Made by a program: the position numbers and the translations under genes. From positions 434,001 to 498,000 of the forward strand of contig CBDHHR010001146.1 in the NCBI GenBank assembly GCA_965263245.1: a DNA stretch of 64,000 bases. Reading direction: 5' to 3'. The notes beneath the pieces were generated by a model. It worked only from the letters and a program-made list of their open reading frames with translations. It was not told the DNA's origin and ran no database searches. This document shows, in pieces, positions 35,920 through 45,590 of the stretch. Origin of the DNA: DT-68 sp965263245 (GTDB taxonomy: Bacteria; Bacillota_I; Bacilli_A; Mycoplasmatales; Metamycoplasmataceae). How positions within the stretch are numbered: position 1 is the stretch's first letter; each line of letters begins with the position of its first letter.

Positions 35920-36612
35920 ATGATGAAAAAAATAATTGAAATAAAAAAATTAAAAAAAGTCTTTGGTAAGAAAAAAGTTGTTTTAGACAACATTAACATT
36001 GATGTTTTTGAAGGTGAAAAAATAGCTTTAATGGGCGCAAACGGAGCTGGTAAAACTACCATGCTTGAAATCCTTCTTAAAATTATTAAACCAACTGAAG
36101 GAATTGCAAAAATTAATCTTTCTCCAAAAGAAATCGGAATTCAGTTTCAAGATGCAAATTTTCCTAAAGGTATTACAACGCTAGATGTAATTAAATTTTT
36201 TAACGAAATTAAAGATTTTGAAATTGATGAAAAAGACCTTAGAGAACAATTAAAATTTTTTGAAATAGAAGATTTTATCAATCAAGAAACAACTGGTCTT
36301 TCGGGCGGACAAAACCAAAAGCTTAATTTAATACTTTCGGTTATTCATAAACCAAAACTTATTATTTTAGATGAAATAACAACCGGATTAGATATTTCAA
36401 CCAAAAAAAAGATTATTGATTATATAGAAAAAATTTCAACGTCTAAAAACATCACTCTTTTAATTGTTTCGCACAATATTGATGAAGTATTAAGATTATC
36501 AGAAAGAATTATTTATTTAAAAGAAGGTAAAGTTGTTTTAGATAAAAAGTTGAATTTTTCTGAAAGTAAACAAATAACAGAATTTGAAAAACTAATTCAA
36601 GATTTAATTTAG
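35920..36612 (+). CDS. ABC-2-type transporter ATP-binding protein
   Basis: The 230-residue ATPase drives the permease at 34964. Walker A GANGAGKTT, Q-loop GIQFQD, signature LSGGQNQKL, Walker B LIILDEITTGLD and switch His IVSHN are all intact. I chose ATG 35920 because AGG at 35912 is correctly spaced; ATG 35902 and 35923 are in-frame alternatives. The stop overlaps the stop of the convergent HAD gene by 4 nt. Confidence 0.93.
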   Translation: MMKKIIEIKKLKKVFGKKKVVLDNINIDVFEGEKIALMGANGAGKTTMLEILLKIIKPTEGIAKINLSPKEIGIQFQDANFPKGITTLDVIKFFNEIKDFEIDEKDLREQLKFFEIEDFINQETTGLSGGQNQKLNLILSVIHKPKLIILDEITTGLDISTKKKIIDYIEKISTSKNITLLIVSHNIDEVLRLSERIIYLKEGKVVLDKKLNFSESKQITEFEKLIQDLI

Positions 36613-37532
36613 TTTGCTTTAGTAATTTTTTGTTTGAAACTATAAATTTTTCTTCTTTTTGCTTTTAAACTTTTTATAAACGAACCATCATCATTTAAAA
36701 ATTTATTCACAAATTCTGCTACTCCAGCTTTTTTATTTGTTTTATTAGTTATGTACGTAGCTTTTGATTTAACTTCAATTGGAGAATTACCCATCGCAAC
36801 TGAAATTTCAGAAATTTGAAACATTGGTAAATCATTGTAACTATCACCAATTGAAATTGTTCTTGAAATTGGAATATCATAATATCTTGAAAGCAAAGAA
36901 ACAACTTTTGCTTTGGTAATTCCTTTACTTGTAATATCAAAAACAAGACTTTTACCTTCACCCTTTGACCATGAAGAAAACTCTGCTAAATCACCGTATT
37001 TTCTAGTTAAATAATCTTGTAGTTCTACAACGTTAGTGTCTAATTTTGTGTCAAAAATTACCCCTGTCGGTTTTAAAGGAATTTTATTAAAATTAATTCC
37101 TGTTTTGTATTTAGGAATGTCTTTAAAACCAAAAATTCTTTCTAAATCTTTATCTTTGTGTTCAATCATAACTCAACTTGGTCCTTCAATTGCGATGTTA
37201 GAAATTGATTTTTTAAGTTTTTTATCGCCCAAAATGTACATTACGTTATTTAAATCAATGTAACTTATTTCTGGTACGAAAGTATCATCGTTTGGTTTAT
37301 GAATTCTAGCACCATTATAGTTACCCACAATTGTGTCTAGTTCAAGCAAGTTATAGGTGTTTTTGGTGGCGTTTCACGGCCTACCAGTCACGATACAAAC
37401 AACGTGTCCAAGCGAATTTAGTTTTTTTATTGCTTCAAGATCCATTTTATTCATTTCTCCACTTGCTGAATCTTTAAGAAGTGTTCCGTCTAAATCAACG
37501 GTCAACAATCATCTATTCTTTTTTTCTACCAT
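36609..37532 (-). CDS. Cof-type HAD-IIB sugar phosphatase
   Basis: The 307-residue hydrolase starts at the ATG ending at 37532, after TAGGAGAAGC. Motif I is VDLDGTLLKD with nucleophile Asp13 and acid Asp15. TGRPW matches motif II. KGITKAKVVSLL gives the motif III Lys region, and GDSYNDLPMF is motif IV. A cap domain lies between them. Such proteins dephosphorylate sugar phosphates or related metabolites; the substrate cannot be named. The Trp in IEGPSWVMIEH and others is TGA. Confidence 0.9.
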
Positions 37533-37702
37533 GCTTCTCCTAATAATTTAATAAAATTATATATTTTTAAGGTATTTTTATTCGAAAATAAACTATTTTA
37601 ACTGATTAAAAATTTAACTTAATTATTTTTTAAGTTTAAATTTTTATAAAACACACTTATAAAAACAAAAAAACTATTTTTCTATTTTAAAACAAATTAA
37701 TG

Positions 37703-37708
37703 TATAAT
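37703..37708 (+). promoter_or_regulatory. -10 promoter element of nox
   Basis: TATAAT 43 nt before the nox ATG, in a 218-nt AT-rich gap between divergent genes that shows no other feature. Confidence 0.5.
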
Positions 37709-37750
37709 TGATATTTATAAAATATATTAAGAAAAAAAGAGCAAAAAAAT

Positions 37751-39115
37751 ATGAAAATAATATCAATCGGTACAAACCATGCAGGAACTTCTTTTTTAAG
37801 AACAATTGCTAAAATTAATAAAAAAGCAACAATTACTACTTACGATAGAAACAACAACATTTCGTTTTTAGGTTGCGGAATAGCATTATGAATTGGTGGA
37901 GAATTTGAAGATCCTTCCGGATTGTTTTATTCTAATAAAGACCAATTAGAATCAATGGGAATAAACGTAAAAATGGAACATGATGTAATTGAAATTAACG
38001 AAAAAGAAAAATACGTTGTTGTGAAAAATCTTAAAACTGGTAAAAAATTTAAAGATAGTTATGATAAATTAGTATTTGCTGGTGGAACATGACCAATAGT
38101 ACCTTCATTTGAAGGGATAAATTTAGAAAACATATTTTTATCAAAAATTTATCAACACGCTATTAAAATCAAAAAAACAATTTCAAAACCCGAAATTAAA
38201 AACGTTGCTGTAATTGGAGCAGGATACATTGGCGTTGAACTTGCTGAAGCATGTGTAAAATTTGGTAAAAAAGTTACTTTAATAGATTTGGAAAATAGAG
38301 TTGTTTCTAGATATTTTGATAAAGAATTTACAGATCCGATGGAAGCAAAAATGGAAAAGGCTGGAATTAACTTAAAACATCAAGAAGCTATTAAATCTTT
38401 TAAAGGTAAAAACGGAAAAGTTACACATTTAATTACTGATAAAGGTGAATATAAAGTTGATATGGTAATTTTATCAATTGGATTTAAACCACAATCTGAC
38501 ATGCTTAAAAATAAAGTTGACATGCTTTCAAACGGAGCTATTATTGTGGATGATGAAATGAAAACTTCTAACAAAGATATATATGCAATAGGTGATTGTG
38601 TTGCTTTAAAACATAGCGTTTTAAAAATTGCACACGTTGCTCTTGCCACTAATGCGGTTAAGTCAGGACTTGTTGCTGCAATGTCAATTTCTAACAAAAA
38701 TTTAAAATTTCCGGGTATTCAAGGAACAAACGGAATTGATGTTTTTGGTTGTCATTATAGTTCAACAGGTATTTCGGAAAGCTTTGCTTTAAAAAATAAT
38801 ATTGATGTTAAATCAGAATTTTTAATTGATAAAGACAGACCTGAATTTATGCATAATGCTGAAGATGTTCAAATTAAAATTATTTATGATCCAAAAACTT
38901 TTAAGTTATTAGGAGCACAAATAGGTTCATTCGGCCAACACAACCATTCCGAAGCAATATTTGCTCTTTCACTTGCAATTCAAAAAGGTATGACAATTCA
39001 AGAAATAGCACTTTTAGACGTTTATTTTTTACCCCATTATAATAAACCGTTTAACTATATTATGCAAGTTATATTAAACGCAATTGGTTTAAATTACACT
39101 AATTACAATAAATAA
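37751..39115 (+). CDS. nox: NADH oxidase (H2O-forming)
   Basis: This FAD enzyme reoxidises NADH with O2, sustaining glycolysis and removing oxygen. The 454-residue product has the FAD fold at its start (IISIGTNHAGT), the redox-active Cys42 in FLGCGIALW, the NAD fold VIGAGYIGVELAEA and the FAD-binding AIGDC. The single peroxidatic Cys is characteristic of Nox/Npx enzymes. A C-terminal dimerisation domain follows. TGA at 37888 and 38090 are Trp. It pairs functionally with mtlD and glycolysis in NAD+ balance. Confidence 0.93.
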
Positions 39116-39119
39116 TAAA

Positions 39120-39151
39120 AACTTTCAACTATAAAGTTACAGTTGAAAGTT
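39120..39151 (-). terminator. hairpin between nox and the mannitol operon
   Basis: An 11-bp stem AACTTTCAACT (39120-39130) with AGTTGAAAGTT (39141-39151). On the minus strand it is followed by a T-rich stretch, so it suits the mannitol operon ending at 39173. It may also stop nox transcription. Confidence 0.75.
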
Positions 39152-39172
39152 ACATGAATTAAAATGTATTTA

Positions 39173-39382
39173 TTATTTAATTTTAAAACCTTTTTTGTAT
39201 AAATAACTTAAATATACAGCAGTTAAAAATAACGTTATTAAAGAAATAATTGCAATGTATTTTAATACGTTATTTTCTCAAAAAACGTATAACAAATAAA
39301 TGTTAATTGAAACACCTATTTGGTATAACAATGCGTAAAATATTTTTTTATATTTTTTTAAAAAATTAATTATTTTTAGCAT
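39173..39382 (-). CDS. small two-helix membrane protein after mtlD
   Basis: This 69-residue ORF is hidden by one TGA (Trp) codon. It begins MLKIINFLKKYKKIFYALLY and has two hydrophobic segments (about 15-32 and 40-60) with a basic end. Its ATG (39382) overlaps the last codons of mtlD by 17 nt, and a terminator follows, so it is the last gene of the mannitol operon. I do not recognise a family. A role in transport or regulation is only suggested by position. Confidence 0.65.
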
Positions 39383-40505
39383 GTTCGATGATTTTATTAA
39401 TTATTTCTTGGTTTTGAAGATTGGTGTATTTTTTGATTGTTTTTTCAATTCCGTTTAGGTTCATATATTCATTAATTTCTTTTAATTCATTATCTTCAAA
39501 ATTAAGATTATTAAAAGCTAAGGAAATTGCTTTAACTATGTTTGTGTTTTTTAAATGATGATTAATTGAATATTTTAAAGGTTTAATAAACCTATCGTTT
39601 TCTGATATTTTTCTTTTAATATCTTTTCCAACCCTTAAAACTTCATCTTTGATTTTTTGGTTTGATAACCTTTTAACAATTTTTTCTGAATACTCATTTA
39701 ATTCTTTTTGAGAGAAATTATATTTATCAATCAAAATGTTTTTAAATTCTTTTAGTAAAAGTTTTACTTCTTTTTTTAGATTTTTAAATTCTTGAAATTG
39801 GTGTATGTATTTAAAATTATTTTTAATTCCTTTTCAAGCTAAAAAACAGTGAACAGCATTGAGCATGTAAAGCTTTCTTTCGATGTATTTAATAACGTTT
39901 TTAGAATACACAACACCTTTTAGTTTTTCACCTTTTCAATTATTTTCGTCCAAAACTAGTTCATAAAATTTTTCAACATTAATGTCTAAGGTGTTTGATT
40001 TTGTTTTAAAAGCAATTCTATCAACTGCACAGTCAATAAATCCAACGTGTTTATTAACAAACGTTTTTTCCTCAGCTCTTAATTCTTCAAACAAAATTTT
40101 TTTCAAATGACTTGAAGGATTTATTCCGTTTTCAATCGCAATGATGTTTAAACTTTTTTTGAATTGACTTTTATAAACTTTTTTAATTATTTTAACAAAT
40201 AAGTTTTTTAATTTAATTAAATTATCAAAACCAATTGAAATAGTAATAAGAGAATAATCTAAGATGTTTTTTAAAATAGTTTTTTCATCCAAGATGTTTA
40301 AAGCGTTAAAGTTAGTAATTTTTTTTTGACTATCAACTTTTCCAAATTCATTAATAACGTACGAATTTGAATCATTTAACTTTGAAACAAGTTTTTTTGA
40401 AACGTCTAAAAAAGTAATTTTATAATCATTTAAATTTAAAATGTATCCGTTTAATCCTCTACCAATATTACCGGCACCAATTTGAATTGCCAGTTTTTTA
40501 TTCAT
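39366..40505 (-). CDS. mtlD: mannitol-1-phosphate 5-dehydrogenase
   Basis: MtlD oxidises mannitol 1-phosphate to fructose 6-phosphate with NAD+. The 379-residue length equals the family norm. The N-terminal NAD site is IQIGAGNIGRGLNGYI. IENGINPSSHL and VGFIDCAVDRIAF match the family middle. The C-terminal helical domain (residues about 200-379) is present; TGA codons near 39933 and 39833 are Trp. It overlaps mtlA by 8 nt and the small membrane gene by 17 nt. Confidence 0.93.
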
Positions 40506-42405
40506 TAATGATTCTTTCTAACTCTTTTATGCTTTTAGCATTAATGATTTTTTTAACATTTTCTTTATCGGATAAACAAGAACCTAATTGAGCAATTATT
40601 TTTATGTGGTCTTGACCTTTTGCGGCAATTCCAATAACTATGTTAACTTTGTGTTTATTTCACTTTATTCCTTCAGGATAAATTGCAATACCAATGCCGT
40701 TTTTAATGATGTATTTTTGACTTTTGCTCGTTCCGTGGGGAATGGCAACGTTATTACCAATGTACACGCTCACTTCTTGATCTCTTAAGTGCATTGATTT
40801 AACATATTCTTTTTTAACTAATTTATTTTGCAATAGTAAATTACCAATTTGTTCAATAGCTTCTTTTTTAGAAGTTTTTGCTTGGTTAAATAAAACTAGT
40901 TTATTTATTAACGAAATTTTGTATTTTTTTGCTTTTTTAACAGTTTTAATTTGATTGTTTGCTAATAATTTTTTAGTTAGCTTTTCGTATTGATCTTTAT
41001 TTAAGAAGTTTTCAATAATCATTTGGTTGGTGTTATTCTCTTCTTTTGCTCGTTTAGCAAGGTCTTTGTGAACAACAACTAAATCAGCTTTTACGTTTTT
41101 TAAATTATTAATTGCTGAGTTTGATACGCTAATATCTAAATTATTTTCTTTAAAAATTTTTCTTAAAATTCCTGCACCCATCACTGAAGAGCCCATTCCG
41201 GCATCGCATGCAAAAACTATTTTTTTAACCATTTCTTGAGTAGTGCTAATTTTGACATATTTACTGTCTTTTCCTTTTAGCAAATTCATTTTCATTATTG
41301 CTTCATCCCTTGATAATTGGTTTTTGCTTGTGAATTTTAATAAAAACACCGCAACTATAAATGAAGTAATTAATGATGAAAATATTCCAAGCGCAAGACC
41401 AGCATAAGCAATTCCGCTTTTTGCAGAAACTCCAAATAAAGCAATGATTGACCCAGGACTAGCTGGGGCAACTGCTCCTGCTCCAAAAATTTGCATCATT
41501 GAAACTCCAACTACTCCACCCGCAATTGCTGCAATGACTAAAATCGGTTTAAGAATTATAAACGGGAAGTAAACTTCGTGTATTCCACCAAAAAAGTGAA
41601 TTACCGAAGAAGAGCTTGCGTTTGCTCTTTGTTTTCTATCCATTAGCATGTATGCTAGTAAAATTCCCATTCCTGGACCAGGATTTGATTCGATGTAATA
41701 AAGAATTGACTTTCCGTTATCTAGTACTTGGTTAGTTGCTATTGGCGTAAAAATACCGTGGTTAATCGCATTATTTAAAAATAATGGTTTAGCAGGTTCA
41801 ACAAATAGTGAAATTACCGGAAGGGCTTTTCACCTTGTTAAAGGATCAATGATTCCGTTTAAAACGTAAGTGATTCCAAAAATTATTCACGGAATTACAA
41901 ACATTGATACCATCATTGCTAGAAAAATGTAAAATGCCATTGCAAAATTATTTACAATCATTTCAAAACCAGGTTTAATTTTTCCGTCCCAAAGTTTTTC
42001 AACGTGTTTATAACCAAAAGCTGAAAGCGGTCCAACAATCATCGCTCCTAGAAATTGCACACCTAACTTGGCATCCTTAATTCCGTAGTAACCACTTTCC
42101 ATTAACTTTGCTCCACCAATTATTGCAATTGTAGAAGCAGCTCCAATAAACCCTCCTTTATCAGATTTATAAATTCTTTTACCACCTAAAAAACCTATTA
42201 ATAATGGTATTAAATAAGTAATTGTGGGTCCAACAATGTAATCAGTAATTGGTTTAACCGGAGTTCAACCTGTTGGAATAAAAAAAGCAGTTAAAAATCC
42301 TCAAGCAATGATCACACCTAAAATCGGCATGATCATACTTGAAAGAAGCGTTCCTACTTTTTGAACTTGAACTCTTAAATTTTTAATATTTAAAGTTTTT
42401 TCCAT
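40498..42405 (-). CDS. mtlA: PTS mannitol transporter, IICBA fusion
   Basis: It imports and phosphorylates mannitol using the PTS. The 635-residue protein contains all three domains: a membrane IIC part (to about 360) with the FGGIHEVYFP substrate-site motif (about 273), IIB with phosphorylated Cys400 in FACDAGMGSS, and IIA with His557 in AIPHGTS. In many Gram-positives IIA is a separate MtlF; here no separate mtlF is needed. The start, the ATG ending at 42405, follows AGAAAGGAAAAA. The minus-strand operon order is mtlA-mtlD-small membrane protein. A divergent regulator lies 103 bp upstream. Confidence 0.95.
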
Positions 42406-42444
42406 TTTTTTCCTTTCTGTATTATTGTTTTTTAATACACTCAA

Positions 42445-42450
42445 ATTATA
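42445..42450 (-). promoter_or_regulatory. -10 promoter element of the mannitol operon
   Basis: On the minus strand TATAAT lies 39 nt before mtlA. A TTGACA is present at 42463-42468, but at a spacing of only 12 nt. Confidence 0.45.
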
Positions 42451-42480
42451 TTTTTAATTAATTGTCAATTCATTATTAAT

Positions 42481-42498
42481 TAGTAAATTAATTTACTA
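42481..42498. promoter_or_regulatory. 18-bp perfect palindrome, probable operator
   Basis: TAGTAAATTAATTTACTA reads the same on both strands. It lies between divergent mtlA and the RpiR-like gene and overlaps the regulator's -10 (TATAAT 42497-42502). It is a good candidate site for autoregulation by the divergent regulator and control of the mannitol operon. Confidence 0.65.
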
Positions 42499-42508
42499 TA
42501 ATTGTTTT

Positions 42509-43201
42509 ATGCTAATAAACAAGATTATAAACAAAGAAATAGATAAAATCTTTGATTTAAAAAGTGTTCAAACAATTTCAAACGTTGATAAATTAATAAC
42601 AAATTATTTTATTAACAAGTGAAAAACTAAAAAAAAATTGCCAAGTTTAAGGACAATTTCTAAACAGTTATCAATCTCTGAAAGTTCAATATCTAAATAT
42701 TTATCAAAAAATAAAATTGAAAAATTTTTAGTTTTACAATACATTTTTAAAATCAATTCGATGACCAAAAACAAAACAAACATTAATTTTAATAAAAATA
42801 TTCAGGAAATAGCTAAAAAAATTAAACAATCAAACAAAGTTATTTTTTTAGCTCAAGGTATTTCCGGACTTATATCAAGATTTTTTTATACTTTGCTTGT
42901 ACTAAAAAACATTAATGCTATTTATGTTGAAGGAAAACCTGACCAAATGAAATTATTAGAAAATTACCATAAAGATGATTTTATAATAATTATTTCCCAT
43001 TCTTTTAATCATAAATGGTGTTACGAAACTCTTGAAAGCAGTAAAAATGCTTTATTTATAACTTCTAAAGAAATAAAGTGTAACGCTAATCAATACTTGT
43101 TTCACACGTATGATACCAATAATTTAAAATCTGAAAAAATCACCTTTTTTCACATCAATTTAATTAATGAATACATGCAAAAAATTATTGATTTGTTATA
43201 A
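42509..43201 (+). CDS. RpiR-family-like transcription regulator (HTH + SIS)
   Basis: The 230-residue product has an N-terminal helix-turn-helix (LPSLRTISKQLSISESSISK, residues about 43-62) and a C-terminal SIS-like part (KVIFLAQGISGLISRFFYTL, then DFIIIISHSFN), as in RpiR regulators that sense sugar phosphates. ATG 42509 is only 7 nt from a TATAAT, so the mRNA is probably leaderless. It is divergent from mtlA across a palindrome, which suggests it controls mannitol use. The ligand (mannitol 1-phosphate?) is inference. Confidence 0.75.
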
Positions 43202-43260
43202 ACTAAATAATTAATTCATTTTTTGAGATAATGTAAATGATAAAAATTTAAGGAGAAAAA

Positions 43261-43959
43261 ATGACACCACACATAGTTGCCAAAAAAGAGGGCATAGCAA
43301 AAACAGTTTTAATGCCCGGAGATCCTTTAAGAGCAAAATTTATAGCAAAAACTTTTTTAAAAGATTACAAATTAGTTAATGCAGTGAGAAACATGTACAT
43401 TTACACTGGTTATTATAATGGTAAAAAAATAACAATTGCAGGTTCAGGAATGGGAATTCCTTCCATGGGAATTTATTCGTATGAATTATTCAAATTTTAT
43501 GATGTAGACAACATCATTAGAATTGGTTCTTCTGGTTCATATATAAAAAACTTAAACATTTATGACATTGTTTTAGCTGAAAGTACATATTCAGATTCAA
43601 GTGCTTATGCAGAGCTAGTTTTAGAAGAAAAAACAAACACGTTATATCCGTCTAAAAAACTAAATGAAAAAATCAAAAAGATTGCAAAAAACCAAAATGT
43701 AAAAATTCACTCAGGACAAATTCACTGTTCAGATGCTTTTTATGCAAAAAGATCACTTGAAGAAACTATTAAAGTTACTAACTCAATTTGTGTTGATATG
43801 GAATCATTTGCGCTTTTTGCAAACGCCAAAGCACTTAATAAAAACGCTGCGTGTTTATTAACAATTTCTGATTCTTTAGTGTCTAAAGAATCTACAACAC
43901 CTGAAGAAAGAGAAAAATCATTTACAAAAATGATGAAAATAGCACTTGATTTAGCATAA
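43261..43959 (+). CDS. deoD: purine nucleoside phosphorylase, DeoD type
   Basis: It splits purine nucleosides with phosphate, salvaging bases from the host. The 232 residues match the hexameric DeoD family. Motifs: MPGDPLRAKFIA, RNMYIYTGYYNG, GSGMGIPSMGIYSYEL, RIGSSGS, VDMESFALF and TISDSL (catalytic Asp). AAGGAGAAAA precedes ATG 43261. Confidence 0.95.
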   Translation: MTPHIVAKKEGIAKTVLMPGDPLRAKFIAKTFLKDYKLVNAVRNMYIYTGYYNGKKITIAGSGMGIPSMGIYSYELFKFYDVDNIIRIGSSGSYIKNLNIYDIVLAESTYSDSSAYAELVLEEKTNTLYPSKKLNEKIKKIAKNQNVKIHSGQIHCSDAFYAKRSLEETIKVTNSICVDMESFALFANAKALNKNAACLLTISDSLVSKESTTPEEREKSFTKMMKIALDLA

Positions 43960-44102
43960 TTAATAATAATTAAGAAATATTCTAAATATTTTTTTTAATT
44001 TTAGAAAATGATATTAAAAACAAATTTTAAAAAAATTAATGCAAAAATACTAAACAACTAATTACAAAAAATAATGATAGTTACATTAATTTCAAATTAA
44101 TA

Positions 44103-44205
44103 AAAAAAATCTTAAAGTCTTTAAAATTAGCTTTTCATCTTACTAAATGAACTTTTTTTTTTTTTTGCAAAGAGACATTTTATAATTCAAATTGTAAGGA
44201 AAATT
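44103..44205 (+). promoter_or_regulatory. surface-gene promoter cassette, copy 1 (T14)
   Basis: Conserved block ending at the ATG 44206. It contains AATCTTAAAGTCTTTAAAAT, a 14-nt T tract (44153-44166), GCAAAGAGACATTT and TATAAT (44181-44186). The tract ends 14 nt before TATAAT, so its last T residues fall where the -35 hexamer belongs. Confidence 0.85.
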
Positions 44206-45258
44206 ATGAAATTATCAAAGACTAAAAAAATACTTTTATTAGGAACAACTTTAACAATATTAGCTACTTTTATAGCAGTTCCGATTGTTCTTCTTAATAA
44301 AGATAAAAAAAATGAAGAAAATGATGTAGAAAAAATATTCAAAATTTTAAAAGCAAAAACAACTAAAGAAAAAATTATTGAACTTTCAAATAATGCTAGT
44401 GGAAAAATCATTGCTGATAATCAAGATAAAATTATTGAAAAAATTAAAATTTTAATTGGTAAATCAAATTTAAAAGAAGTAAAAATTGAAGTTTTAATGG
44501 AAAACGATTTTAACATTTCTACTACTTCCCAAAAAATTATTATTAAATTAAGCAAAAATGAAGCGTCAAAAGAAATCAAAGATTTTTTAGTTAAAAAACA
44601 ATCAATCATTGATGTTAATAAAGATATAATAGCAATAAAGAATATTCTTGATGCTAAAACGGGAGAAGATTTAATAATTATTCTTCCAAGTAGTTCAAAT
44701 GGAAACATTATTGGAAAAGAAGCTAATAAAAATGCAATTCTAAAAAAGTTAAGAATGTTAGTAGATTCTTCAAATACTAATGGAGAAGCTAATCATGAAA
44801 GTTTAAAAGGAACATTAATAGAAATTTCGATGAATGCTGATGCATCAATTTCAACAACTCCTCAAAACATCATTGTATCAATTAGTAAAACTGATGGAAC
44901 AACCCTTAGCACAACAAAAACTTTTCAAGTAAGAATTTTTACTGCAGATGAAGATATAGCAGCAATAAAAGAAATTCTTGAATCTAAAACTGGTAATGAT
45001 TTAATAATCACTCTTCCAAGTGATTCAACTGGAGCTATTTTTAATCATAATAATGAAATTATAAAAAAACTAAGACAATTAATTGATCCTTCAAATACTA
45101 ATGGAGAGGTTAATCATTGAAGTTTAAGAGGAATTAATTTTACTATTAGTTCTAATGGATCAATTTCAACAACTCCTAAATATATTGATATATTAGTTGT
45201 TAAATATCCTGCAAGAAGTGCTACAATACTAGAAACTTTCCAAGTAAAAAAAGCTTAA
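44206..45258 (+). CDS. Mvsp-like surface protein, short type (350 residues)
   Basis: First gene of the array. MKLSKTKKILLLGTTLTILA starts a basic-hydrophobic anchor (to residue about 30) without lipobox Cys. Three ~105-residue modules follow, beginning near residues 42, 143 and 247. Each runs IxxIL-x-LIIxLPSxS-G-AIxxKLRxLIDPSNT-SISTTPQNIIVxISK and ends TKTFQV. The third module ends in YIDILVVKYPARS-ETFQVKKA, most like the short gene at 52026. TGA 45118 is Trp. It is likely exported and exposed; binding role unknown. Confidence 0.85.
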
Positions 45259-45484
45259 ATAACAACATAAAAAATAAAACTATAGTAAAAAAATAATGAT
45301 TATTTCTATTATAAATATATGCTCTAATACATTGCAATTTTGAAAAAACATAATCAAATTCTTTAAATTTTGTTTTATTTATTTAAAAATAAATTTACAA
45401 ATATGGTTCAAAAAATATTTTTAAGTAAAATAAATTTTATTTTTTTAAATTTTTTTATTATTTATATTCATTATTTTTTTTAAT
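45259..45484 (+). other. AT-rich spacer homologous to 53122-53354
   Basis: No gene. Most of this spacer (for example AATAATGATTATTTCTATTA and TAAGTAAAATAAATTT) recurs between the equivalent genes at 53 kb, evidence that a short-long gene pair was duplicated with its spacer. Confidence 0.8.
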
Positions 45485-45590
45485 TAAAAAAATTTTAAAG
45501 TCTTTAAAATAAGCTTTTTAGCTCATTAAATAAACTTTTTTTTTTTTTTGCAAAGAGACATTTTATAATTTCAAAATATAAGGGAAAACT
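45485..45590 (+). promoter_or_regulatory. surface-gene promoter cassette, copy 2 (T14)
   Basis: T tract 45536-45549 and TATAAT 45564-45569, with the same spacing as the other copies. Confidence 0.85.

Noticed and set aside
40660..42102. Several separate PTS fragments
   Set aside because: They share one frame through TGA codons and form a single IICBA protein.
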